DNA of 64,000 bases. Source: DASQPR01 sp963797605. Its GTDB lineage: Bacteria; Actinomycetota; Actinomycetes; Mycobacteriales; Micromonosporaceae. Location: NCBI GenBank assembly GCA_963797605.1, contig CAWCPX010000016.1, positions 248,001 to 312,000 on the forward strand, read 5' to 3'. Both the position numbers and the translations under genes were made by a program. The notes beneath the pieces are model-generated. The model was not told the DNA's origin. It saw only the letters and a program-made list of their open reading frames with translations, and did not search any database. The first letter of the stretch is position 1. The number at the start of each line of letters is the position of its first letter. Of the stretch, positions 51,379-60,768 are shown piece after piece.

Positions 51379-51544
51379 GGTCTGTCTGAAAAGTCCGTTC
51401 GAGCGAGCCGTGATCCGGGCTCCGATCCGGCAAGGCTTGATCTTTGCCTGGATACCGCGTTTGCATCCGGGTGAAGATCAAACGCCGCCGGTCGGTGTCC
51501 GGGTCGCGGCGCAGCCGAACGGCGGCTTTGCGACAGACCCTTAA
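51376..51544. mobile_element. MITE-like element with terminal inverted repeats
   Basis: Left end TTAGGGTCTGTCTGAAAAG (from 51375) and right end CTTTGCGACAGACCCTTAA (to 51543) are inverted repeats with an AGGGTCTGTC core. The 165-bp interior has no ORF but an imperfect hairpin (CTTGATCTTTGCCTGGAT / ATCCGGGTGAAGATCAA). The ends resemble IS5-family actinobacterial termini. The stop codons of both convergent flanking genes lie in its ends. Confidence 0.75.
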
Positions 51545-52563
51545 GCCGGGACGACGTATGGGAACGTGTCGCTGCGCCACTGCTTGGTGCCGGCCGGTGT
51601 CAGGCCCGATGTGGTTCCCGTGCCGAGCACCAGCGAGAACATGACCTCAGGCGCGTTGTCCGCCAGCGTTCTGCCGTTGATGCCGGCGAAGCCGTAGCTG
51701 GCCGGTGTGCCGATGACGTACGGCATGACGTCCGGGAACAGCACCCGGGCCACCGTCTGCGCGTACGCCTGCGGATCCTCGACGGTGCCGAGCGCTCCGA
51801 CGACCGCCGCGATCTGATTCCCGATCGGCGTGCCATCGGCGGCGTAATCGGTGGACGGGTGCCGGTCGTTGGCCGGGTTCGAGAAGTCGGTGTCATCCGG
51901 CCAGAAGATCGGCCACATCATCGGGTGCCCGAAACGGTTGATCTGCCGCCAGCCACCCGCGTCCGTCGCGAGTTTCGTGGCGCACCAAACACCGATGTGC
52001 AGGCCCGGGCCGAGCAGCGGGTGCGGGTGGGACACCTCGATCACGATGGACTGGACGGTCGTGTTCGCGAAGCTGTTCGTGGCGTCCTGCGGCCGCCAGG
52101 CGGAGCCGTCGACGGCCGTGCCGTTCTTGATCGCCGAGTTGATCGTGGTCAGTTGCGCGAGGTCGATGTAGAACGGATCGCTGATACGCCCGGCCCAGAC
52201 GCGGGTATCCGCGTGGGAAGCGGTCTCACCGGTGCGCCCTTCCACGATCAGCGTCCCGACCCCGTCGTCGCCACGGGCGTCGCCCGCCGTGAGGGCGTAC
52301 AGCTGGAGCGGCTGCTTGCCGTCGGAATCCGCTTCGCCAAAGGTCACCCGGTAGGTCAGGGTCTCGAAATCGGCACCGTCCACGTGGACCCGGAATTCGT
52401 AGCGGGCTTCGTGGTGGAAACCGGGCTGCACGTCCGGGCCGGTGACCGTCGAGTTCACGTTCATGATGAAGACGGTGCTGCGGTCGCCCGGAAAGACGTA
52501 CATGTCGTCGATGTACAGCTGGCCGTTTTGGCGTGCCAGGGGCGTGTCAAGGTGGTGGGACAT
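51541..52563 (-). CDS. DUF4331-family protein
   Basis: A 340-residue protein starting MSHHLDTPLARQNGQLYIDD, the signature of DUF4331 (FMYVFPG ... TVFIMNVNST ... FHHEARYEFRVHVDG). Proteins of this family are of unknown function; many are exported but no signal peptide is visible here. It is beta-rich. ATG 52563 has AAGGAG at a good distance. Its stop codon falls in the right end of the MITE. Confidence 0.87.
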   Translation of the reverse strand: MSHHLDTPLARQNGQLYIDDMYVFPGDRSTVFIMNVNSTVTGPDVQPGFHHEARYEFRVHVDGADFETLTYRVTFGEADSDGKQPLQLYALTAGDARGDDGVGTLIVEGRTGETASHADTRVWAGRISDPFYIDLAQLTTINSAIKNGTAVDGSAWRPQDATNSFANTTVQSIVIEVSHPHPLLGPGLHIGVWCATKLATDAGGWRQINRFGHPMMWPIFWPDDTDFSNPANDRHPSTDYAADGTPIGNQIAAVVGALGTVEDPQAYAQTVARVLFPDVMPYVIGTPASYGFAGINGRTLADNAPEVMFSLVLGTGTTSGLTPAGTKQWRSDTFPYVVPA

Positions 52564-52644
52564 GCCGGACTCCTTCAGGAGTGGTCGATTTGTCCCACGC
52601 TAGCAATCGGGACCGTCGCCCTTGCCGTATATCGATAGGCCCGG

Positions 52645-53208
52645 CTACCCGGCCGGCTGGAATCCGGCGACGACCACGTCGAACAGCCGCGCCCCCTGCT
52701 TTCGTCCCTCGTCATCCGGAGCGACGCGCCACAGGAACCCCATCAGCAGCAGCACGTCGCCCGGGTCCAATCCAGGCCGCACGGCGCCGGCCGCCTCGCA
52801 CGCGGCCAGCAACTCGCCGATGGCCCGAGTGACCGGCGCGTACGTGTCGTTGACGATGCCCTGCGCGGCCGCCGTATTGAGAGCGTCACCGAGCCCGTGC
52901 TTGATCCGGATGTAGTCGGCCAGCCGTTCGAACCAGACCCGAAACGCGGAAAGTGGCGCGTGCGCGGCCAGCAGATCAGGCACCGAGTCGACGAGTCTCT
53001 GCACATCGTGCTGGTAGACGGCCAGGATCAGGGCCTCGCGTGTCGGGAAATGCCGGTAGAGCGTGCCCGCGCCGACGCCGGCCCGCTTGCCGATCGAATT
53101 GAGCGAGGCGTCGGCGGACTCGGCGAACGCGTCATGGGCGGCACGCAGGATGCGGTCACGGTTTTGCTGCGCGTCCGACCGCATGGATTCAGGCCCCGTG
53201 GCAGCCAA
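52645..53208 (-). CDS. TetR-family transcriptional repressor
   Basis: About 187 residues. N-terminal TetR HTH: RDRILRAAHDAFAESADASL, NSIGKRAGVGAGTLYRHFPT, REALILAVY; the C-terminal ligand domain has WRVAPDDEGRKQGARLFDVV. TTG 53208 is chosen because GGGGAGG lies just upstream; ATG 53184 is an alternative. It is divergent from an aldo/keto reductase and two palindromes lie between, so it likely represses that gene and itself. TetR/AKR pairs of this type are common in actinobacteria. Confidence 0.87.
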   Translation of the reverse strand: MAATGPESMRSDAQQNRDRILRAAHDAFAESADASLNSIGKRAGVGAGTLYRHFPTREALILAVYQHDVQRLVDSVPDLLAAHAPLSAFRVWFERLADYIRIKHGLGDALNTAAAQGIVNDTYAPVTRAIGELLAACEAAGAVRPGLDPGDVLLLMGFLWRVAPDDEGRKQGARLFDVVVAGFQPAG

Positions 53209-53230
53209 GACGCCTCCCCGCGTTGTCAAA

Positions 53231-53275
53231 CGGAGAATTCTCCGCTACGGTCGACCGAGTCCGGAGAACTCTCCG
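53231..53275. promoter_or_regulatory. Paired TetR operators plus a central palindrome
   Basis: CGGAGAATTCTCCG (53231-53244) is a perfect 14-bp palindrome. CGGAGAACTCTCCG (53262-53275) is the same with one mismatch, centre to centre 31 bp (three turns). CGGTCGACCG (53248-53257) is another perfect palindrome between them. The location between divergent regulator and reductase starts suits dimer-pair binding of the TetR protein. Confidence 0.75.
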
Positions 53276-53301
53276 CTTCGCTCGCAACTATAGGAGCCGT
53301 C

Positions 53302-54351
53302 ATGCGCTACATCAAGCTCGGCAACACCGGATTGGACGTCTCCCCGATCGCCATCGGCGCGATGACGTACGGCGAACCCGACCGTGGGCACCCGGTGTGG
53401 TCGCTCGGTGAGGCCGACAGCCGGCCGTTGATCAAGCACGCGCTCGACGCCGGCATCAACTTCTTCGACACCGCCAACATGTACTCGCAGGGTTCCAGCG
53501 AGGAGATCCTCGGTCGGGCGCTGGCTGACTTCGCCGACCGTGACGACGTGGTCATCGCCACGAAGGTGCGCCACGTGATGCGTCCCGGACCCAACGGGAA
53601 GGGCCTGTCCCGCAAGGCGATCATGACGGAGATCGACCACAGCCTGCGGCGCCTCGGCACCGACTACGTCGACCTCTACCAGATCCACCGGCTCGACAAC
53701 GCGACGCCGATCGAGGAGACCCTGGAAGCGCTGCACGATGTCGTCAAGGCCGGCAAAGCCCGCTACCTCGGCGCGTCGTCGATGCACGCCTGGGAGTTCA
53801 GCAAGGCGCTCCATCTGCAGCGGCAACACGGCTGGGCGCGGTTCGTCTCCATGCAGGACCACTACAACCTGCTCGCCCGCGAGGAGGAACGCGAGATGCT
53901 GCCGCTGTGTGCCGACGAGGGCGTGAGCACCATCGTGTGGAGCCCCCTCGCGCGAGGGCGCCTCGCCCGCCCGTGGGCCGAGCCGACCACCCGATCCGCG
54001 ACCGACGGCGGGTACGCGGACCTGCTCTACCGCGACGTCGACAGCGATCGGGCGACCGTTGACGCCGTGGGCGCGGTCGCGACGGCTCTCGATGTCAGCC
54101 GGGCCCAGATCGCGCTGGCGTGGTTGCGCCGCAATCCGGTGGTCGCCGCGCCGCTCGTCGGAGCGAACAGCACCGCGCAGATCGACGACGCGGTGGCATC
54201 ACTCGACATCGACCTGACCGACGAGGAGGCGCGCGCACTCGAAGCGCACTACACGCCCCGCCACGATTTCCAGGCGATCTCCGACGATAAGGAATTCGCC
54301 CGCATCATGGCTCGGATCCCCGGTTACGAGTACGCGAACGCGGCGGTGTGA
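53302..54351 (+). CDS. Aldo/keto reductase
   Basis: A 349-residue NADPH-dependent reductase. MRYIKLGNTGLDVSPIAIGA start; Asp/Tyr in FFDTANMYSQGSSEEILGRA, Lys in VIATKVRHVM, His in VDLYQIHRLD; cofactor-binding VVAAPLVGANSTAQIDDAV. ATG 53302 has AGGAG just upstream. It is controlled by the divergent TetR gene through the palindromes described. Substrate unknown; aldehyde detoxification is typical. Confidence 0.9.
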   Translation: MRYIKLGNTGLDVSPIAIGAMTYGEPDRGHPVWSLGEADSRPLIKHALDAGINFFDTANMYSQGSSEEILGRALADFADRDDVVIATKVRHVMRPGPNGKGLSRKAIMTEIDHSLRRLGTDYVDLYQIHRLDNATPIEETLEALHDVVKAGKARYLGASSMHAWEFSKALHLQRQHGWARFVSMQDHYNLLAREEEREMLPLCADEGVSTIVWSPLARGRLARPWAEPTTRSATDGGYADLLYRDVDSDRATVDAVGAVATALDVSRAQIALAWLRRNPVVAAPLVGANSTAQIDDAVASLDIDLTDEEARALEAHYTPRHDFQAISDDKEFARIMARIPGYEYANAAV

Positions 54352-54432
54352 CTGCCCGAGTCACGGCGCTGCGGCGAGACGGAGTCGGACGTAGCCTGGG
54401 GAAAATCCGCGATCACGATGGGGGAGCAAACC

Positions 54433-54963
54433 ATGGACGTCCGGATATCCGACCAAACCGAGCCGGTCACCGAATTGTGCGCCGGGTTCAGCAGCCCAGA
54501 CGCGACGCCGACACCCTGGGCGACCGGCCGCGACGCGCTGCGCGACGCCGAGGTCTACTGGTTGACGACCGTACGACCCGACGGGCGTCCGCACGTCACG
54601 CCACTCCTGGGCGTCTGGCTGCGGGATGCGATGTATTTCTGCACCGGTGCGGCCGAGCGAAAGGCCAAGAATCTCGCGGCGAACGCGAACTGTGTGGTCA
54701 CCACGGGCTCCAACGCGCTCTCCGGCCTCGATATCGTGCTGGAAGGAGAAGCCGCCGTGGTACGTGACGACGCAGCGCTTCGCGACATCGCCGAAACATA
54801 CGAGACGAAGTACGGCGAGCACTTCACGGCACCCGACGGCACGTGGTTCGGTCTCGCTGACGCGATCCGCAATGGAGAGACGCCGGTATTCCGGATCGCG
54901 CCGGTGACCGCGTTCGGATTCGGAAAGAGCAACCCGTTCAGCCAGACGCGGTGGCGTTTCTGA
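54433..54963 (+). CDS. PNPOx-like FMN-binding protein
   Basis: A 176-residue split-barrel protein: EVYWLTTVRPDGRPHVTPLL, GVWLRDAMYFCTGAAERKAK, NLAANANCVVTTG. These are features of the pyridoxamine 5'-phosphate oxidase-like family, many of which bind FMN or F420 and reduce diverse substrates. ATG 54433 follows GGGGGAG at a good distance; ATG 54418 would add five residues. It follows the aldo/keto reductase by 80 bases and may be co-transcribed. Confidence 0.82.
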   Translation: MDVRISDQTEPVTELCAGFSSPDATPTPWATGRDALRDAEVYWLTTVRPDGRPHVTPLLGVWLRDAMYFCTGAAERKAKNLAANANCVVTTGSNALSGLDIVLEGEAAVVRDDAALRDIAETYETKYGEHFTAPDGTWFGLADAIRNGETPVFRIAPVTAFGFGKSNPFSQTRWRF

Positions 54964-54993
54964 CGAACTACGTCGGCACGGATTTCTGAGGAT

Positions 54994-55038
54994 CCGGACT
55001 GGTTGGCGATGGTGGGACTCGCCAACCAGTCCGGTTTT
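54994..55038 (+). terminator. Perfect 16-bp hairpin with TTTT
   Basis: CCGGACTGGTTGGCGA (54994-55009) pairs with 55019-55034 perfectly, followed by TTTTCG. It ends the PNPOx-like transcript. Confidence 0.9.
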
Positions 55039-55180
55039 CGTGTGCCAGAGAACGCAGTCCGTCAGAACTCAAGCAAAGTCGGAGCGATCGCAAGCCTGGC
55101 AGGCGAGCAGTTTGACTGATTACCATCGATGGATTGGCAAGTGATCGGGTAAGGCGACGTCGTGGGGAAACGAGGCCTGA

Positions 55181-56131
55181 GTGAGCGGATACCGTTACGG
55201 CGAGCCGACAGCCAACCAGTCGACCGTTCGCAAGATTGGCTGGACGATACTGACCGGGTTCGTGGCCTTCTCCGGATCCGCGTTGCTCGACAATGTGCTG
55301 CACGTATCCCTCGCCGATCAAATGCTGCTGACCGTGATCACCGGTGGCGTGACGCTCATCGTCCAATACCTGGCTGAATTCGAACACAAGCTCAGCACGT
55401 TCGAGGGCTATCAACGCCAGATCTTGAACGAACTGGACGTCGCGATCCAACGCGGCTTCGCCGGCGTCAACGAGGCGGCCGAACTCCGTGAGGAGATCGA
55501 GAAATCCGCGCTGGACACCGAGGTACTGAAACAGGCGATCCGCCGAGCCGGCCGCTTTACCGGTCTCAACGGCTCGCTGGTGCGCGAGTTGGCCACCAGC
55601 GAGGTCGAACGCGTCTCCGGCATTCTCCAGTCCCTTGCCGGCGGCCACGAACTGTTTTACGAGGGCGAAGACCGCGAGTATTTGTTGGCGTTGACGCGGC
55701 ATGCTCGCGAATCAATCATGGCGACGAGTTGGACGGCCATGAGCGGCCTGGAGACCGGGTTCTGGCTGACCGACCTCGCGGCCCGGTACCTCGACCTACA
55801 GCGGGCCGCGATCCGGCGCGGCGTGAAGATCCGGCGCGTGTTCATATTCGAGACGCCCGACCTGATGGGCAGCGACCAGGTGAAGCGAATCCTCGCTATG
55901 CAGCGCAATATCGGTGTGGAGATTGGACTGTTCGGCATCGGCCCGACTCCTCCGGATGGTTCCATCGCCGACTTTGTCCTGTTCGACTCCGCTATCTCCC
56001 ACGAAACGGCGCCAGTGACCCGGCGCGAGGAGTCAGGCGCGCTCACCACTCGGCTGGTGCTCGATCCCGACGTCGTGCAGAACCGCCTGCTCCGGTTTCA
56101 GGAATTGTGGGACGTCGCTGAACACAGCTGA
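55181..56131 (+). CDS. Membrane-anchored protein with PLD-like C-terminal domain (?), unknown
   Basis: A 316-residue protein. Two membrane helices at about 18-38 and 46-66 (VRKIGWTILTGFVAFSGSAL, QMLLTVITGGVTLIVQYLAE), then a helical region (about 70-135) and a cytosolic domain (SIMATSWTAMSGLETGFWLT, DLAARYLDLQRAAIRRGVKI, RRVFIFETPDLM) that recalls PLD/PLDc-like or ligand-sensor domains found in actinobacterial hypotheticals, but I see no HKD motif. GTG 55181 is used (GAGG upstream). Its last codons run into a 15-bp repeat. Confidence 0.68.
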   Translation: MSGYRYGEPTANQSTVRKIGWTILTGFVAFSGSALLDNVLHVSLADQMLLTVITGGVTLIVQYLAEFEHKLSTFEGYQRQILNELDVAIQRGFAGVNEAAELREEIEKSALDTEVLKQAIRRAGRFTGLNGSLVRELATSEVERVSGILQSLAGGHELFYEGEDREYLLALTRHARESIMATSWTAMSGLETGFWLTDLAARYLDLQRAAIRRGVKIRRVFIFETPDLMGSDQVKRILAMQRNIGVEIGLFGIGPTPPDGSIADFVLFDSAISHETAPVTRREESGALTTRLVLDPDVVQNRLLRFQELWDVAEHS

Positions 56132-56163
56132 GCCGAACACAACTGAGCCGGACGTAGCTGAGA
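56111..56163. repeat. ~15-bp tandem repeat at the gene end
   Basis: ACGTCGCTGA, ACACAGCTGAGCCGA, ACACAACTGAGCCGG and ACGTAGCTGA run across the stop codon at 56129-56131. Confidence 0.78.
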
Positions 56164-56173
56164 AGCTGACGAT

Positions 56174-57196
56174 TCAGAGCTGTTCGACGAGCGCGCGACC
56201 ATGCAAACCGGTTCGCTTACCCGCCGACTTCCGCAGATCCGCGGTCGTGTGCGCTACCCGGAGCCAGCGATCCTCGCCCTTGTATTTCGCTTGGAACGGC
56301 CGCCGCCCGTGCACCGAGCGATAGTTGTCGATGATGAACAGATCGCCTGGCCTGAGCACGACGAACCCAAGTTCACGATCGATCGCCTCGATAAACGTCG
56401 TCAGCGCCCGCCATGCTTCGTCGTCGTCGTGGGGCTTTGACATGAATGCCGGATCGAGCCGCAGGAACGGCGCTGCGGGATCGCCACTGAGCACGGCGAT
56501 GCGCTGGTCGGGGGGCACTGCCTCGCCACCCAGATGCGATGAGTCGGGCGAGATCAGGAAACGCTCCTGGAACAGCATCGAGGCCGTCTCATCACTCAGC
56601 GGAACATCGCTCAGGCGGGCGAAACTCGTCGTCGTGCCCTGCGGGTTCCGCAGGCAAAAGAGGAATAACCAGTCAGCGCGGAAATCATGAAAGGCGTCTT
56701 CGACATGCCAGGTCAACTCGCTCGTCGAACTCGATCCAAGTTGAGTGGCTTCTCGACCAGGCATCGGGCACACGTTGCGAATGAGCCTGCCGTCGTCGAT
56801 TCCGGCGTGCGATATGGGATCACCCATGAGTGAGGCGATCAGGAGCAGCATCGCGTCGACCAACGCAACCTCGGCGGTGCGTTCAACCGAGCCATCGGAC
56901 GGCGTCGGTCCCAACTCCGAATCGATCAACGATAGGCCGGACAGAACCAGTCCGCCGGCGTGCGTGTCGGAAAGCCGCAGATCGACGAGTGCCTGACGGA
57001 CAGACATGGGTAGCTCATGAGAACCAACCGCGAAGCGTTGCAGCTGCGACTTGATACTGTGACCGGCCGTCTCGTCGAGCATCCGCTGCGCGAGCGACCG
57101 AATCGAAACGGCATCGGCCTGTGTCAGCCGAAGGCGCGAGATCGGCTCCGACACAACGGTGGGCACGTCACCCAGGGCAACTAATGTGTCGGGCAC
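56174..57196 (-). CDS. Clavaminate-synthase/TauD-like Fe(II)/2-oxoglutarate dioxygenase
   Basis: A 340-residue enzyme. Iron-binding HxE in LTWHVEDAFHDFRADW, distal His in YRSVHGRRPFQAKYKG, and Arg in DRWLRVAHT that would bind 2-oxoglutarate. The arrangement LFLFCLRNPQGTTTSFA is that of the clavaminate-synthase-like / AsnO group that hydroxylates free or carrier-bound amino acids. GTG 57196 follows GGAGGAAAT and is preferred; an in-frame ATG at 57283 (MPNQCLLVFHLTDDPCPGSE) is possible. A 19-codon ORF with a strong ribosome site lies upstream on the same strand. Confidence 0.82.
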   Translation of the reverse strand: MPDTLVALGDVPTVVSEPISRLRLTQADAVSIRSLAQRMLDETAGHSIKSQLQRFAVGSHELPMSVRQALVDLRLSDTHAGGLVLSGLSLIDSELGPTPSDGSVERTAEVALVDAMLLLIASLMGDPISHAGIDDGRLIRNVCPMPGREATQLGSSSTSELTWHVEDAFHDFRADWLFLFCLRNPQGTTTSFARLSDVPLSDETASMLFQERFLISPDSSHLGGEAVPPDQRIAVLSGDPAAPFLRLDPAFMSKPHDDDEAWRALTTFIEAIDRELGFVVLRPGDLFIIDNYRSVHGRRPFQAKYKGEDRWLRVAHTTADLRKSAGKRTGLHGRALVEQL

Positions 57197-57307
57197 ATTT
57201 CCTCCGCCGGAAAATGAAGAGACTTCTGACCCCGGACAGGGATCATCAGTCAGATGGAACACGAGCAGGCACTGGTTTGGCATCGGTCAGACGCCTTCAA
57301 TCGCAGA

Positions 57308-57367
57308 TTACCAGTCCGGATACAGCCCGCACTGCAGCACTAGATATCCCAGGGCAGCCTTTGCCAT
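57308..57367 (-). CDS. 19-aa ORF upstream of the dioxygenase (possible precursor or leader peptide)
   Basis: ATG at 57367, stop TAA at 57308, preceded by the strong site AGGAGGCCTA. Product: MAKAALGYLVLQCGLYPDW. It ends 24 bases before an in-frame ATG of the dioxygenase. The C-terminal YPDW has an Asp that a clavaminate-synthase-like enzyme could in principle hydroxylate. It could also be a translation-coupled leader. The rest of the gap (57368-57583) shows no convincing gene. Confidence 0.4.
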   Translation of the reverse strand: MAKAALGYLVLQCGLYPDW

Positions 57368-57583
57368 TAGGCCTCCTGCCTGCGCTCATTAGTGCTCGAC
57401 TCAATCCACGACGGATAGAGCGGCCCTCAAGTATCTTCCGGGTTTCAACGAAACCGCGATGGATGAGGTGATGCGGTCGCGACAATCGGGCCCAAAATCG
57501 CTCGGCGAGGCGTGGGCGTCGAGCGGCCGGTGATCATCGCGTTCCTCGAACGGGAGATGCGCGCCGCCGCCTTGTAAAGCCGC

Positions 57584-58066
57584 TTACTGGATGCCGGTGC
57601 GCACCGACGTGATCCGCTGCGTGTTGAAGCCGAGCCAGTGCATCCGGCCGACGTACCGGGCGTGCTCGATCTTGAAACACCGGTCCATGATCACCGTCAG
57701 GCCACCATCTTCGGCGATCCGCGCGCCCTCCTCGTTGATCACGCCGAACTGGCACCACAGGGCACTCGCGCCGATCGTCACGGCGTCGCGTGCGATCCCG
57801 GGCAGCGCGTCGGGTGCGCGGAAGACGTTCACGACATCCACGGGTACGGGTACGTCGAGCAGGCTCGGGTAACACGTCTCGCCGAGGATCTGCGACTCCC
57901 GGGGGTTGACCGGGATCACGGTGTACCCGTGTCGCTTGAGGTAGTAACCGACGAAGTAGCTGGCTCGCAGTTCGTTGTTGGACAGGCCGACGATCGCGAT
58001 CGTCTTCGCGGTGTTGAGCACGCGCTGAATGGCCAGCGAGTCCTGGTATTTGGCGAGATCTTCCAT
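57584..58066 (-). CDS. CoA-binding domain protein
   Basis: A 160-residue Rossmann-like CoA-binding domain: AKTIAIVGLSNNELRASYFV, GYYLKRHGYTVIPVNPRESQ, VDVVNVFRAPDALP, ALWCQFGVINEEGARIA, VIMDRCFKIEHARY. These are the conserved features of the CoA_binding_2 family (YccU-like). It starts seven bases after the metY stop, so it is in the metX-metY operon; a link between CoA and sulfur/thiol metabolism is plausible. Confidence 0.88.
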   Translation of the reverse strand: MEDLAKYQDSLAIQRVLNTAKTIAIVGLSNNELRASYFVGYYLKRHGYTVIPVNPRESQILGETCYPSLLDVPVPVDVVNVFRAPDALPGIARDAVTIGASALWCQFGVINEEGARIAEDGGLTVIMDRCFKIEHARYVGRMHWLGFNTQRITSVRTGIQ

Positions 58067-58073
58067 GCCGTCG

Positions 58074-59399
<1,326 letters not shown>

Positions 59400-59415
59400 G
59401 AAATCCTCTTCCTCG

Positions 59416-60672
59416 TTACTCGCCGGCCACGGCGTCGGCATCGGTGGCGGCGTCGCCGCGCTCTTCCCCCAGGAAACGACGGATGATCGGCGTCTGCCGG
59501 GCCTCCTCGATCAGGAAGCAATCGTGACCATACGGCGCCTCGATCAGGTGGAATTCGACCGGCTTACCGTTGGCGCGCAGCGCGGCTTCGATCTCCATCG
59601 ACCCGGCCGGCGGGTAGAGCCAATCGGAACTGAACGCGATCAGCAGCGTTCGCGCTGAAATGTCTTGGAAAGCTTGTGCGAGCGACCCTTCGCCGTGCTC
59701 GCGCGCGAGGTCGAAGTAGGTCAGCGCGCGGGACATGTAGAGGTAGGTGTTCGCGTCGAACCGGCCGACGAACGAGTTGGCCTGGTGCCGAAGGTAGCTC
59801 TCGACCTCGAACTCCGGCTCGGTCAGCGTGTAACGGATGTCGTCGGCGAACTGCAACCGGCGACCAAAGCGATCGGTCATCGCTGGCGCCGAGAGGTAGG
59901 TGATGTGACCGACCATGCGGGCCACGCCCATGCCCGCGTCCGGCGCGCGGCCGGTGCCGTAGAAGTGGCCGCCCTGCCATGCCTCGTCGCGCATGATCGC
60001 TTCGCGTGCGATCGCGTTCCAGGCGAGGCCCTGTGGATGCAGCCCGTGCGTGCTCGCGATCGCCACGACCGCGTCAACCTGGTCCGGGAACTGGATCGCC
60101 CACTCCAGTGCCTGCATGCCGCCGAGCGAACCACCGGCTACAGCGGCGAGCCGGTCGATGCCGAGCGCGCTCAAGAACGCCCGTTCGACGCGGACCATGT
60201 CGGCGACCGTGATGACCGGGAAATCCGATCCGTAGGGCTGGCCGGTCGCCGGATTGATCGACGAGGGCCCGGTGGTGCCGCGGCAACCGCCGAGCAGGTT
60301 CGTGGACACGACGAAGAACCGATCGGTGTCGAACGCCTTGCCGGGCCCGATCATGCCGTCCCACCAGCCGAGACCCTTGCCGGCCACACCGTCGCGATCC
60401 TCGGCTGCGAAACCGTCGCGGGTGCTGCTCGCCGGCGGCGTCTTCGCAAACCCGGCCGCGTGCGCGTCGCCGCTGAGCGCATGGCAGACGAGCACAACGT
60501 TGTCACGCTCGGGCGACAGGGTGCCGTAGGTCTCGTACGCCACGCGGATGGGGTGAAGTTCTCGCCCGCAGTCGAGCCGCACCGGCTCCGACAGATCGAG
60601 ATACTGTGTTTCGATGGTGCCGACCGAGCCGGCCGCAAGCTTCGATGGTGAAGACGTCGAGGCTGGAGGCAT
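59416..60672 (-). CDS. metX: Homoserine O-acetyltransferase
   Basis: A 418-residue alpha/beta-hydrolase-fold enzyme: VLVCHALSGDAHAAG, GWWDGMIGPGKAFDTDRFFV, STNLLGGCRGTTGP, nucleophile Ser in AAVAGGSLGGMQALEWAIQF, and the late catalytic residues SSDWLYPP and YGHDCFLIEE. It acetylates homoserine in the first committed step of methionine synthesis. ATG 60672 is chosen; an in-frame ATG at 60723 would add 17 residues of unclear value. It is the first gene of the operon and divergent from an OsmC gene. Confidence 0.92.
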   Translation of the reverse strand: MPPASTSSPSKLAAGSVGTIETQYLDLSEPVRLDCGRELHPIRVAYETYGTLSPERDNVVLVCHALSGDAHAAGFAKTPPASSTRDGFAAEDRDGVAGKGLGWWDGMIGPGKAFDTDRFFVVSTNLLGGCRGTTGPSSINPATGQPYGSDFPVITVADMVRVERAFLSALGIDRLAAVAGGSLGGMQALEWAIQFPDQVDAVVAIASTHGLHPQGLAWNAIAREAIMRDEAWQGGHFYGTGRAPDAGMGVARMVGHITYLSAPAMTDRFGRRLQFADDIRYTLTEPEFEVESYLRHQANSFVGRFDANTYLYMSRALTYFDLAREHGEGSLAQAFQDISARTLLIAFSSDWLYPPAGSMEIEAALRANGKPVEFHLIEAPYGHDCFLIEEARQTPIIRRFLGEERGDAATDADAVAGE

Positions 60673-60736
60673 GGCGCGAGCATAGCTAGCCTCCGTCTGG
60701 GCTGCCAGTGTAATGTCGAGCATCCCGATAGGGAAT

Positions 60737-60750
60737 ATCAATAACTTGAT
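60737..60750. promoter_or_regulatory. Short inverted repeat between metX and the OsmC gene
   Basis: ATCAA-TAAC-TTGAT (60737-60750) with nearby GATAGGGAATATC (60727-60739). A repressor site for the divergent promoters is possible. Confidence 0.35.
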
Positions 60751-60768
60751 CGAGAGGCGTGATGCGAC

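Noticed and set aside
57297..57485. 62-aa minus-strand frame before the dioxygenase
   Set aside because: Basic, unstructured composition; the 19-codon ORF inside the same region has the ribosome site instead.
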